Shown: positions 23,401-45,402 of the stretch, in pieces | Layout of the letters: every line of letters starts with the position of its first letter | How positions within the stretch are numbered: the stretch's first letter is position 1 | DNA from: Enoplolaimus lenunculus | Taxonomy: Eukaryota > Nematoda > Enoplea > Enoplida > Thoracostomopsidae | Direction of reading: 5' to 3' | Assembly: GCA_030248215.1 (NCBI GenBank) | Contig: JASANG010003148.1 | Span: 62,001 to 126,000, forward strand | Length of the DNA: 64,000 nucleotides | Notes under the pieces: generated by a model | Told to the model about the DNA's origin: nothing | The model's input: only the letters and a program-made list of their open reading frames with translations | Databases searched by the model: none | Position numbers and translations under genes: made by a program

Positions 23401-26400
23401 CGTTGCAAAAATCAAAGCTCAACCTATCCACAAAATAACGTATCCATTTCCAGCAAACCGTTTAAAGCAATGGCCGAACAACAAAACTTAACGAAACGTC
23501 AACAACTGGCGCAGTAAAAATAAACGGGATATTTAAGAATAAGTCCAAAATGTTCAAAAAGCTTTCCTCAACCAATCAAAGAAAAATTGAAAAATATAAA
23601 AATTTAAACTAACTTTTTAAATCTTGCATAATCACGCTGCAGTACGTCAGAAACGCTACCAACAAATTAGTCGGATATTCAACAGGAACTTTAGGATCTG
23701 AAAACAAACGAAAATTAGTTAGCTATTTATGCATCTTTCGCAATACGAAATTTCATTTTGCCACCAAAAACACTATAAGGTAGACTGGTTAACACGTGTC
23801 AATTTTCAAAATTGTCATGCGTTAAACTTGCTCTAGCGCAAGAATTGCGATAACTCAACCTTAACCCGTGTCACAGTGCGATAAGGTACAGTTAACGCAT
23901 GACAATTTTAAAATTTGACCATTGTAAACCCAAAATTTTTTATGGTGAACGATGCATTATGTACTATCCAGCGTCTAATTTCCATTTGAGCGACCAAGTT
24001 ATTTCACAGCCTGCGGTATGTCTAGTCGGTTGCAAATTGACTGAGTAGACATTTAAGATGTCCCGGAGCCAAGTTTTTATATACAATTCTTAATTGATTT
24101 TGAAAAACAATCCTATCACGCTCGGTTTTCGTTTCAACAATATGAAAATCACAAGAAATCCCTGTACATGGTATTTTTTTCATACTCCCGCGGTTAGCAA
24201 AACAAACGGCACAATTGTAGATTGTTTATTTGCTCAAGTTAATAGATATATTTACGCGCTCAAATTTGGCCCCTGTTGGTTTCGGCCCCGGTCCCTGTAA
24301 AAAAATCCTGGCCCCGGTCCCGGTAAAAAATTCTGGCCCCGGGGCAACTCTAAAGATATCACAATTTATGAACCGCAAAAGGGTAGTTTTCCAATATCTG
24401 CATTGTACAACTAGACTATGATAGATGGCGTTAAGCTTTACTTACAATCTATTTAGTAAACTACGTAGCGATAAGTACTCCCCACATTTTACGACATCTT
24501 AACCACTACTAAGAATTCATTTGCAGCGAAATTTTTCAAAACAAAACGATTAAAAGCCGTATAATACCGAATTTGAAGATTTTTTATTACAGTTTATCCA
24601 AAATAGTGCATTATGGCTAACATCACCGACTAAGATGAACTTCACGTAACATTAAACTGCTCACTAGGAGGGTTTAAGCTTGCATCTTCTGTTACGTTTT
24701 CGGTCGAAGTTTCCGCTGGCATCTGAAAAATAAAGCGATTTTACCAATAATTTAACACATCGGAACATTTCCGCATACCGCTGCTCTTCAATAAAATTCT
24801 GTCGAATAATTAACTGCACCTACACTGAACAACTGAAGCCGAGATAGGCCGTCAAGAACGAATCATACTTCCTAATCTTGAGAGAAACTTAATTTGTTGG
24901 AACCATTTCAAAATATATATATATATATTTAATTATCCACTTACATGAGTGAGTGTAGTAATGAAATTTCGGTTTAGGTGCACTGTTTCGTACATCGCCA
25001 AAAGCATCGATTCATCAGATCTAAACATAACAAATAACAATTAAACATTCATAATAATAACAACAATGATAAAAGTACACAACAACAAAAACAAATTTCT
25101 AAAAATAAACATTGCCAGCAAATAATTACAAAATACAACAGGTACAACCTTTGTTCGAAGTAGTCGTTACAAACTAGGAACATGAATTGAAGCTATCGCA
25201 TAATAAATTTTTCCGCACCGAAATATCAAGAAACTGTGGACAAAGCAACACGGCAACGTTCTTAAAAACTGAAGTAATATACATATCAAGAAAAATTATG
25301 AACGTAACTGTTCCAACAATAATTGTACTGTAGCCACAATATGTACTGAACTACTTGCTATGTTCAATTGAATCTTTTACAATATATAAGATTATAACTG
25401 ACAGACTAAACGCGACTAACTTGACACTGCTTAGAGAATTGTCTTGCGGAACAAACATATTTCCGACCTAACAACAATTATCGCAAACAAGATGATTAAT
25501 CAAAACAATGTACAAATATGTAAATAAAACATCATAAAATCTAGACGCTTGTAAAAACTCAACCAAACAGTCTGTGTATTCAGGATAATACAAGACGAGT
25601 TACAGGACATATTCGCTATAAATTGCTGGATGAAATAATAAAACATACAAAATCCCCTGCTTAAAGCCCCAAAAACTAAATTTTTAACCTAAAAATACAA
25701 ACCATTGTAGTTAAAGTAGACAGTATTCCTGACGGTTCGGTGTCTTCAAAATTCTTCAAGATCTTTCTAAAAAGTTTAAATAAATCGAAAGTTTATTTAA
25801 AACTCAAAATCAAGCATTATTTACTTAAAATATTTAAAAACATCAAATGTGTTTCATTCATAGAAAAGTATCAAGTTTCTTAAATATGCAGAAACAATAT
25901 AAAAGATACGAAAAAAAGCTTAACGAAAGCATCAAAACTAACTTGTTATAGCTAGACAACACCGACGAAATTACGTGACTGTATCCCTGAAAAGATAAAT
26001 TTTCATCAACACCAAAATCAGACTAATCATTTCCTAAAAGAATATATCATGCCTCCGGCTGATTTATACATCATTTCACTGAAATAATTGATAAATCAGG
26101 GAAAAGTCTAAATACGCCAATTTTGCAAAATTTCTTCATCGCTTTATAGGCAACAACCACACACCTATCGGTTACAGGCTCGGATAGAATTAAGCGTTTG
26201 TGATAGAGATTTGAACTGCTCGCGATACTGGTCAAAACACGTACACGTGTTGCTGTTGTTACACTGGTGGTAGTGGTTGTTGTTGTCGTTGTGTGAAGCG
26301 CTTGTAAACACGGTTGCAACCATTATTTAAAATGCGACTGCAGTTGCGACTCTACACGAGACTAGTCTCGAGCAAAAACAATTTGTTTCACTATTATAAA

Positions 26401-29400
26401 ACGTGACTGCAGACGCAGTCGCAATGACTGCGAACTAAATTCTGTCCGTGACTGTATAAACAAACAACTCACATGATACACAGTAAACATAAACATACAT
26501 TTAAAGCAAGATCATCATCCAAAATCGACAGCTTCACAATATAAGGATTCATGTTCTGAAACAAAAGTAAACATAATAAAAATTAACGGCACATTTAACT
26601 ATACCCAGCTGGCGTTAGCCTTGATTATTCGCAAACCTTCAGCTTCAATCATCCAAAATTAAAATATGAAATCCTTTATTGCCCAACTACAAATCGAACT
26701 TTTTCAATTGCATCTGAATTTTCTGATTGCGGCCAGTCTCATCTAAAGTCGTGGCTATAGCAGCGTTTACATACATCCATACGATTGATAATTAAATGCA
26801 AGGCAACTGTGGGTGTAGTTGGGTTACGGTCTCAGCAACTTCGACCAGGTTTAACTGCACCTGTGAGCGATTACATGCAAGAAACGAACGATCGCGATCA
26901 GAACCGTGGTTTGAAACGCGATCGCTATGACAGTTAATTCTGTCCGTGACAGTACATACCTCATATTTTCTATAATTAATGAAAAACGTTAGCATCAGCA
27001 CTGAATTGTGACCCAAATGCTGGCGAAGTTGAACTGATGACAAAATCTGAAAAATATTAATTTTGAATAAACTAAAGTAGTATTCAGCAAAAATGTTTCA
27101 AAACTTCAGCTTTACCAAAATAAAATTATTGCTAACGGAGAATTATAAATACACAATAACGCTTGTATATTCATTCAAAATGTGGCGTTCGATTTAATAT
27201 TTTAGTCCAGGGTAAAACCAATTTACGACAAAACAACACTTTCAACCAAGTTGAAAACTCGCCTCGATGAGCGTTTCAAATACTGAGTTAATCATGAAGT
27301 ACTCCAACAGAGCATTCTGACTAATGTTGTCTGATACCTAAAACAACACAAAGCTTACAAATAAACAACATTTAAAAAACCTTTCAGAAAAGCATCTTAG
27401 CAGAAGTAGACGACTGCGCTTATGATTCGCTTATTTTTAATCAAAATTCAAGCTATAAAAACGACTAAACTCTGTTGCAAAACTTACCGATGCAAAAGTC
27501 AAAAACAACTTTAAACACAAATGTTTCAATGACATAGGATGACTGCTGACAAGCAATTCGCATAGACGCTCAATTAATATCTGAAAAATATTTAATTTTT
27601 ACACATTATTTTCAGTATATTTTCAATTAATGTTTTTAAATTAATGCTTAATAAAGACTAAGTTGACAATAAACCTTCCGCAAGTTAACCCTTGACTTGA
27701 GACTAAACCTGACACAAAACTTTATCCAAATTGAACCTTAGTCAGCTACTTTTTAGTGCCCTAAAACTTGAAAACATTATTGAGTGCTGAACAATTTAAG
27801 TTTGAATAATTTTTTTCACAAGTAAGAAAATCCGTAAACTTTCGGTTAATGCTCTTAGATTAATGCTCAATACATAAGAAGTTGACAACCAACCTTTCCC
27901 AATAATAAACCTTGACTTGAGCCTAAGTCTTCGTACACAACCTGACCCAAAACTAAATCCAAAATGATACTACTTAGTCAGGTACATTTTAGTGCCTTCC
28001 AACTTGAAAACGAAAGTGAGTGCTGAAAAATTTAAGTTTGAAATAATATATAGTATATTATAAAAACCTTCATTTGATCTTCGGCTCTGTCAAATCCAAT
28101 TAAAAAATCAATCATATCGTAGCCCAGCACCGATTTGCGACAAGCAGCTGTTGCATGCACAATTCCGCAAAGCATCTAAAACCACGTGTAATAACGTTCA
28201 ATTATGTACCGATTGAGGGAGAACTAAATTAACCTCAAACAACGAAACCATGAAATTTAACCTAATTTATCAACTACTACAACAGAAATTTCAAAACCGC
28301 ATTACAAACTCAAGCTTCAACATTAGCAAAGGCAAAAACACGGAATATACGCTCATTCATGCTTAGTTGCGCAATGAAAAACTAAATTACCAGTCGTAGT
28401 GGGACTACATTTATTGAGAGAAGCGCGAACACACGTAAGCAATTTTGGTAATATGCAAATTAGTTATTAGCTAACTATTCATTCATCGGTTTTGGGGGTT
28501 TGTAAACAATTTATTCAGATTCCTCACACCCAAAAACCCTTCAGTCACCCTAACAATTATTGAAATAATTTAAAAAGTGTGTTAATTCTATGCAAATTAG
28601 CTAGTAGCTAACTATTCAATTATCGGTTGCACCCAAAAACAACTAATGCTGAAATTAGATTGCCTGTAGTAACTGTAATAATTAGTGAAATAATGTAGAA
28701 AGTCCTCGGAGTTTCGCTTCGCTCAATAATTCCTAAAAATAACTAGTACAAACGAATGCACTTTGCGGCTCTTTAGTCTTGAAATTCCATACAGACTAAT
28801 ATACTCTCTTAAGCCCCTACAATGGTTGTTGTGCATGAAAACATCACCGGAAATCTGTTTCATACTCTCAATTTTTCGCTAATGGGGCACTCAATAAAAA
28901 TGAACAAAACGTACGTGTGAACATACCTCAATTGCATTTACAGTTCGTATAGCAGGTTCTTCTTGAAGTTGAGCGACGCACCGACAAAACAACGCATTAA
29001 CAACGAGCTTTGCATGCGACAATTTTGGTCCTGTCATTTCAACAAAAATACGTTCCAACTCTTTTGGTTGAGGCTAAAATACAACACCAGGGATGTATAA
29101 CGAATACAAGGCGATAACGCGGAAGAGTAGGTCCAGCCGTCCGCCAAAATTCCTACAAGGACGAAACCAATTATGTACCGTTATCGTTTTTTACAATACA
29201 CCGCTTGTCTTCTTGAGGTAGAAGAAACCATTTCGCTCTCTGAACGCACAATTTGTGAGTTTCATATCTTCCAAATATTATAAACTAGATTTAGCTCAAT
29301 CCTGACTATTCTCAAAGTAAAACGAAGTTAATGAATTTTCCAGCTGTACCAATGAAAATATGTTGAACCCTAGCTACAGGCCAATATTCCCAAATGGCTC

Positions 29401-30275
29401 TAACTTGCATAGGTTGTAGACAGATAGTAAGAATAACGGAAACGGATTTCAATCAAAATAACTGAAACTGATAGCCGGTTACACTCTGGCTCAACCACCT
29501 ATTACCAGTTGGCGATAGGTCTTGTAGCTTTTTAACTACAACAGCGAATAGCAAAATTAGCGACTTGGCACAAATGATGAACTTGTCACACTCTACTGCT
29601 GTATACAATATTTTACATGTGGCGAGCGCAGCCCGTCTGTTTGACAACTATTTACCAACTGGCAATAGCTGCAATATACAGCTGACACTACGGTTCCTAA
29701 TTCTAGAATTTCTAAAATATTCCCATTCCCATATCACCTAAATCCTCAAACCCAAACACGAATACAAAATAACATCTTTGATTCAACACAACTAACATTT
29801 TACTCTTGTTATATTGTCAGGGACACTCTTTGTTGATCGTAACCTTAACTGCCAAAAACTAAACTTGAATCTACACCAAACTAACCGTTAGCAAAAAGAA
29901 TTCATCCCAAAAATTAGGATTGTTCTTTGTTGGATCTTCACCCTGAAACAGAGTGGATAGCATCACCAAGTGTAATCCCGGTGTCACAATAGGCACATAC
30001 AGCTGCAACGGTTTTCTATCATTATCTAACTAAGCGTCAACTTAACTCATTTGGTAACTTTTTGACAGCTGTTAACATTGCAAAAGCACGTAACCTCAAT
30101 CCCTTGCGCTAAAATTGTTCTAAGGTGTTTAGCACGAATTATCGCTATCTGTTCAGCAGAGCATGCACAACTTTTAAGTGATGGCAAACGTTACCTTGAA
30201 CAAATCAGAATAGACCTTCACCACTTTTTCAGTTAGTGGCCTTCCGTGAAACGTCTGCCCAAATGTTTCCTTCAT
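17467..30275 (-). CDS. ARMH3: ARMH3 (C10orf76) orthologue, armadillo-like Golgi PI4KB regulator
   Basis: Twenty-four exons with matching phases give 661 codons (human about 689). Exons: 30275-30195, 29942-29886, 29073-28927, 28175-28068, 27580-27488, 27337-27263, 27046-26960, 26555-26499, 25986-25943, 25766-25703, 25467-25421, 25020-24945, 24722-24665, 23697-23614, 23210-23152, 22881-22816, 21506-21370, 21183-21095, 20696-20641, 20468-20342, 19916-19841, 19385-19310, 18758-18642, 17571-17467. Signature strings shared with the vertebrate protein include [31 protein letters not shown] and DTLSLKLQ; the last two lie in the C-terminal DUF1741 region. From the literature, human ARMH3 recruits PI4KB and works with GBF1 at the Golgi; that function here is inferred by orthology. 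The proline/threonine-rich linker of the human protein is shortened to exon 13. Exon 6 uses a GC donor (GAG|GCGAGT), and exon 22 an AAG acceptor. Confidence 0.93.
17664..17915. mobile_element. TTAGGC MITE in ARMH3 intron 23
   Basis: Ends AATGTAAATATTAGGGGCGG and CGTCCCTGTTCTATACATTGG. The interior has several GGCTTAGG blocks separated by AAGCTCATTCT spacers. Confidence 0.65.
17983..18188. mobile_element. TTAGGC MITE in ARMH3 intron 23
   Basis: Starts GGCCCTTGTAAAGATCAGG and ends GTTCCGCCCCTGTTCTTTAC. The interior is CTTAGGCTTAGGCTGAGG. It lies 68 bp from the previous copy in the same orientation. Shorter fragments follow at 18,490-18,590 and 19,705-19,780. Confidence 0.65.
18975..19045. repeat. 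AT-only palindromic tract
   Basis: About 60 bases of alternating ATAT/TATAAT, self-complementary, in ARMH3 intron 22. It is a simple repeat with cruciform potential. Confidence 0.7.
21510..21780. repeat. Possible tRNA-derived SINE remnant
   Basis: It begins directly beyond the acceptor of ARMH3 exon 17 and contains TCGGTAAAGG (A-box-like) and GGTTTGATCCCG (B-box-like) about 35 bases apart. A GC-rich tail (GTGTCGGCTGCGAGCCTGGG) follows. It is GC-richer than the surrounding intron. I see no second copy in the window, so the assignment is weak. Confidence 0.3.
21806..22764. mobile_element. Non-autonomous element with ATTGAGCGAAGC inverted ends, copy 1
   Basis: It opens with CCAGTCGTAGTGGGACTAC (a small hairpin) and TTATTGAGCGAAGC, and closes with GCTTCGCTCAATAATT, the inverse. 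Inside are about four units of 155-180 bases, each starting AATATGCAAATTAG and containing ATCGGTTTTGGAGGTTTGTA. A GGAC tetramer run (22,653-22,680) and a hairpin (GAAACTCCGAG / CTCGGAGTTTC) lie before the end. It sits in ARMH3 intron 16. I could not assign a superfamily; the ends fit neither a plain Helitron nor a standard TIR family. Confidence 0.65.
23775..23935. repeat. Imperfect inverted repeat in ARMH3 intron 13
   Basis: GTTAACACGTGTCAATTTTC at the left is mirrored by GTTAACGCATGACAATTTT and its inverse near 23,895-23,925. Shorter palindromes lie between. It is likely a decayed hairpin element. Confidence 0.4.
24281..24345 (+). repeat. GGCCCCGGTCCCGGT repeat
   Basis: Three imperfect units of a GC-rich 27-30-base repeat (GGCCCCGGTCCC then TAAAAAAT) in ARMH3 intron 13. 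A related fragment (CCCCGGCCCCGGTTAAATCC) lies at 60,293. Confidence 0.5.
26330..26460. repeat. GATCGCGATTGC/GACTGCAG-type dispersed repeat
   Basis: GCGACTGCAGTTGCGACTC and ACTGCAGACGCAGTCGC are short inverted blocks ending in ATTCTGTCCGTGACTGTA. The same ending closes 26,880-26,955, and a near match closes 44,700-44,775. Related sequence is at 45,100-45,205. Confidence 0.5.
28390..28731. mobile_element. ATTGAGCGAAGC-ended element, copy 2 (short)
   Basis: Same left end (CAGTCGTAGTGGGACTAC) and right end (TTTCGCTTCGCTCAATAATT) as copy 1, but only about two inner units and no GGAC run. It lies in ARMH3 intron 3. It looks like an internal-deletion derivative. Confidence 0.6.
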
Positions 30276-31913
30276 GCTAGCACAGTGGATATTACAGCAT
30301 AGCTATTGAGCAATATACCTGGTGAAAAACGCTAGTCCACACAGAACAAAATGTCTTAAAATTTAAAAATACGCCATAGCTTTCAACCTAAAATCTAATG
30401 TTTTCGATTTAAAACATATTATGCATATTCTTAAGCCTAAGCGTTGGAAGTGTTCAACACTGTGCACTATTAAGCCAAAGCAAAAAGTCTAAAGTCTCAG
30501 CCTAGTCTTTTGCAGTCCCACCAGAAAACGTCATAACCCTAATAGTACCATGGGCCACTGTGCTCAATGCATAATTTCAGCCATTTGTAAAGAAGTTCCA
30601 CTTTTTAACAGATTCCGCTAAAAATGACATTGCGGTCTTCAGCGCATAAGGTTTATCCAAGTAATTATTTTCTCAGAAAGTAAAATATCTGCTCGAACCA
30701 GCATCCAGTACAAATGACACACGGGTAAGATCGCTTTATTTTACCATGATTCATTTTTGAATACAAGTCACAAATATATACGTACACGAGCACAAAGACT
30801 GACGAGGTTAATAAGAAAATAGGACTTTAATTTAATCTAACCCTAGAAACAACATAATGAACGGAAAAGATCGAACAGCATATGACATTGACTTACAAAA
30901 AAGCAAAAACCTCTTTCAAAGCTGTCTCTAAAAATTCAAGTAAAATAGTAAACCAAACAATATGTTTATCACAGCACAAAACAAAACAACAAAATCTTTA
31001 AATAAGTACATTTTAACCACAAGCATTATACTATTTTGCCGTCAAACAATCCTTCAAAAATATGTACATACGACGTGCATAAAATACTCAACAACTATTT
31101 TTAAATACAAAAAGTAGTACGGACGGCACACCTACATAGAACACGAGGTTAACATTTGACAAGCAGAACAAACGCATATAAATATTTTTCTAGTTCTTAA
31201 AAAACCTTTTCATAGTTGCTACGTTTTATAAAAAAGATTTAAAATTTTTTAGTGTCCTCCTAGCTCAGCTAAACGTCATAATTAGCAACTGCGGTACTGC
31301 ATTAATTGTACATTACAAGGTCTATGTATCTGTACTAATACACCAATAACTAACTTAACAAACACCACAGGCGTATACAATGGTGAGGATATAGAGGAAT
31401 ATCTCCTTGAAATTACATAAGACAAAGAAGGTAGGCACCTTTAGCCGGTTTTAAGATACACTACAAACTTGAAAGGTCAACACTTTTTAATTATAATTTA
31501 TTTATACCCTTCCGAAACACAATCCTGGCAACGCTCCAGGCAAACGCAACAGCCCAATAGCTTAACATCCGTTAAGGTTTAACTATAGTATACTCTTGCA
31601 GAGTATCGCAAGGTGCAACAGCCCGAAAGCGAAGAAACTGGAACGTGAGATGTCCGGAACTATCTTTCAGATCCTCTATATTCAAGCAAAAAACTTTAAA
31701 AATCAAGTATTCTGAGCCAAGGTATATCACATCCTCTTCATATATCTACGAATTCAAGTTCGAAAACACATTTCAGACATCGCGTCAAACCCGTATCCAT
31801 TCACAGAACCGGCATCTATTTCCACCTGTACCACAAAAATGTTCATCTTCCCCAAAACATTTCCAGTTTTCCAATAACCATGTTCAGTTTTTTACTTAAT
31901 TATCCATTTTTCT
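30276..31913. other. Spacer between ARMH3 start and zyg-11 stop
   Basis: The ARMH3 promoter region must lie at the left end; I see no clear core element. 30,421-30,560 is a reverse-orientation TTAGGC MITE fragment (CTTAAGCCTAAGCG, CTTTTGCAGTCCCACC). The remainder is AT-rich and has no supported gene. An 84-codon plus frame at 31,645 lacks any recognisable feature. Confidence 0.5.
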
Positions 31914-41652
<9,739 letters not shown>

Positions 41653-44600
41653 GCTTGCAAGTGTAAATTTTTGAATTTAGTAGTTTTATAAATTTCTCTA
41701 AAAAACCGAATTCATGTTTGCGATGAGTAGTCATCCAAAGTCTACATCGTAAGCTTAAAACCTATAAGCACGAGAGCTCGAAGCTGACTTTGCTATGTGG
41801 AGAAACTTTTCGTCACAGACTATCCCAGCTGTCCCCACTATTCCAATTATATTTGTTGTGTGCACTCTTGGGCACATTGCTGTCCCGCGAAAATGGGACG
41901 GCCGGCCATTCGGGCAAAATAGGCCAAGCACTAACGTGATTTAACCTATATGACGCTCAGAGTAACAATAATTACAGAGTTGTTCACATCCAAACACCGC
42001 AACACACAAAATAATTTACTGCAGAAAAAATGTTTCAGCTGAAATATATGTGTGTATACAAATTAAGTTACAAACACAGTGGAACATATACTGATACAAT
42101 ATGTACGTGAGAATAAGAGTATACGAAACGAACGACCTTGTTAAAACAACAATTAACAAACGAAAACACAAAAACAGCTAAAACAAGTTCATGTATACGC
42201 CACTAACATCCGAAGTAATCCCGCGACCATGATTTTCTTCAGTCTACGCATCAGTGTTCAACCAGAATTCCGGTTCCGCAAGAGAAACCAGACATTTTTC
42301 AGTATCTGATTCTGGTATTACAAAATATCTTCAATAATATTTTTTTACTATTACAAAATGATATTATGGGAACAAGTCTTCCACTTTAAGGTTCCGACAA
42401 TCTTTTCTTTCAGTATTTCGTAATTCTGGCTGTACCCTGCTACGCAAACATCTCATTTCAAATGAAACAAAGCATAAGCATCAATCATCAACGCTCGACT
42501 GAAATTGCGGAATGGTCACATTTTACACTGTTCACAAACTGAGTCAAATTAGAGTCCGCCAGAGTCAATCGTGCGACTTAGTTTGTCGAATTTGATTCCG
42601 GCGGAGTCCAATTTGATTCCGTTTGTGTAATCCCGTAGAGCCTATTTCGGAGAGAGTCAATTTGACTCACCTTTTTTTGCTGTGTAGAATATGTTGAGCT
42701 CTTGTACACTTTCCCCTTCACAGACTTTGCGTGAGTCTCAAGCTTTAGTTTAGATTTCGAGAAAGGTTTCCCTACGCCTAAACCTAAACCTTTCGCTAAT
42801 CCTTTACATAAACCTAAGCTTTAATCATAAATGAAGATGGAAATTGCACTACAGCCAATCGTTGGATACCAGGGTACAACCGGAGATCTGCCTCCGGCAC
42901 ACGTACAGGACAACCATAAAACAAGATACATTCCATACAAACCCATGTTCAAAATACACATAAAACTAAATAATAAAATTAAACAATATAATGAACAATA
43001 GCAAAAATAAATAAGACATCACTCTCACAAACAAACGTACGTCACGTGCGATACAAAACCATCAAAAACACAGAAAATTTGGACGAAACAAACATACACA
43101 CAGTTAATGTAATTTGAATTTGCGAACATGTTCATTATAGGTGGTACTTAACGTAAGCCTCCCAGTCTCTAAGTCCTCCAGTCTTCATGTGGACAGGCCG
43201 CTACAATGAACATGAGCCTGAAATGATGTTTACGATGAACAATCAGATCGAATTTGCGTTTTCGTATAAAAGCTATTTTCAACCAGCAAGTTTAAAAACT
43301 CTTCTGAAGTTCACATATACGGGACTTGCAGCCGCTTGTTGGCGCATTAATAATCCTTTAAAAATTGTTCACGACATCCACAGTATCCAAAACTAACATG
43401 GCTCTATAAATAATGGCTTCAGTTTGATGAAGTTCCATATATGGGACTGCGGCCGACAACGCGGGACTTTCGCATATAGGAAACGCATAAATTTTCATTT
43501 TGTGGCACCATGCAACAATGTACCATTGCGCTTACGCAAGTATTTGTTACGATTTACTTTGCGACAACGTTTCTATCATCTTAAACAATCCCCATTACCA
43601 TCAGTAGAAGACACCAAAAATACTGTCACAATTTTCGACAGCATTACAGTCAGTCCCTACTAGCAACATATCCATTAATATTTTTAACTACAAAAATACA
43701 GCGAAAAAATTACATGCACATGCAAATTAAAGCAGTTCATATTGAATATAAAAAATATAATCAAGTATTGTATTGAAAAACATAAAGAATAAACCGCTAT
43801 CACTCGCATCAACTACTAAAGTATACTTTTACAGGAGATCCGAATCATAGTCAGCCTGACAATAAATTAAGGTTTCAAGAGAACCCCAATTTTTGAGAAC
43901 TACCATCTGTCATACCGGGCATATTACCCGGTGAGAAGATTGAAACTTGAGTCACCCCACAACACAACATACCGACGTTTAACGTGTTCTAAACACATGT
44001 GTAATTTTAACAATGCAATTAATAAATTTCAATAATGCTCTGCAGTGGCCTGTTTTGTAGTAAAATGCCACGGCTGAATTTAGCGCCAGTCGGTACCTGC
44101 CTCAATTTATCAAACAAAATCCGCTTTTGAGAGCATAATGTCAAACTGATTTGATCTTAAATAAAACCAAACCTGAGTCTGTACTGCAACCAGAACAAGA
44201 CTTTGATTCGGAGCAAACATTCCAAACCGTGACTTTTGCTCAAACAGCGAAACTCGATAAGTCGTAGTTTTGACGGTAAATCTAAAAAAATGCATTGCTT
44301 AAAGCAAAGCAAAGATAAGCATTCTAAACAATCAACATAGCGTTACCGTATCACGTCCTCAACATTCAACAAAAATACTAATAAACTTTTCGACAGCATA
44401 ACCCAATCATTACTTTCAAATAGCAATCACAGCTGATGCAACGTAAACTTACATAGTACAGTGACTGTCCACTGACAGACTAAGATGCCCAGTGACCGCG
44501 ATACGTATGAATTTCTAGACGTTTGCGTCGAGACATAGTCGAGTTTAGAAACATAGTCGAGTTTAGAAACATGATTACAGTCAACTGCGATTGAAAAGTA

Positions 44601-45402
44601 CTGAAAATTTAATACTAAACACTCGCGATCATAATCAGATCACGATAATCACGAATAGCTCGAACCCTGTATAAGAGTGGTTTCATTCATGTGGTAGTAA
44701 GTATGATCAATTTTTGCAATCAGCGTCGCGTTTGAAATGCAATCGCGATTGCACATAATTCTGTCCGCGACTGCAGTTTATATTTCAATCGTAGAACCAC
44801 CGCATTCTCAGGATGCATTTAGCGCTTAACTATATCCATCAGTGAGAAAAGATATAGATAGTGTAAACCACAGCATTAGGGTTGGGCGAGCGGCACGGTA
44901 AAAATATTGCCGAACGCCGACGCTGTAAAACTATTAAAAATTACCGCTAGCCGGCGTCCGGTTCAATAAAGTAAAAAGCAACCGTTAACCTCTCTACACC
45001 GAAAACCCATAAGTTTATTCGAAAACTAGTTGCTAAAAACTATCACTAACTGATTTCATACTACAGTCACACAGGGAATAAAGCACAATCGTGATTCCGT
45101 TCCAAACTGCGATTATCGCTCGCAATTGCGATATATGATCACGAATTGACTGGTTCTCGAGCACAGAAACATTCAAACGCGATCGCGATTGCGTCGGCAC
45201 TTACGTTTGGCATTTCACTAGTCCCTATTCTCGAATAGGTGGTGGGGAAGCTTTATCAGAGTTGCCCATGTCCAGCGGGAGGATTTGGATATGCAGAGTC
45301 ATGAGTTGAGCATGTGACCACCCCCCACTAGCGAAATGTCAGCACGTATAGCGAATATCCAACCTAAAATTATTCATCAGTCTTCTTGCATTCTGCTCCG
45401 AG
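41653..45402. other. Spacer upstream of zyg-11
   Basis: It contains the partial CACTG palindrome (42,525-42,685), a CCTAAACC relic of the TTAGGC family (42,770-42,825) and the GGGTACAACCGGAGATCTGC repeat (42,863-42,900). A short duplication lies at 43,300-43,465 (GAAGTTCACATATACGGGAC versus GAAGTTCCATATATGGGAC). There is also a tandem GTCGAGTTTAGAAACATA pair (44,535-44,572) and GCGATTGC-type repeats (44,700-45,205). Plus frames of 69 and 79 codons at 43,187 and 43,424 have no recognisable domain, and I see no gene. Confidence 0.5.
42525..42685. repeat. Palindromic CACTG MITE, partial copy
   Basis: The right arm is intact (CCTATTTCGGAGAGAGTCAA to CTTTTTTTGCTGTG). The left arm has lost its outer 40 bases or so. 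Confidence 0.6.

Noticed and set aside
43187-43663. Two plus-strand frames with similar beginnings
   Set aside because: The similarity is a short local DNA duplication; no splice partners or domains were found.
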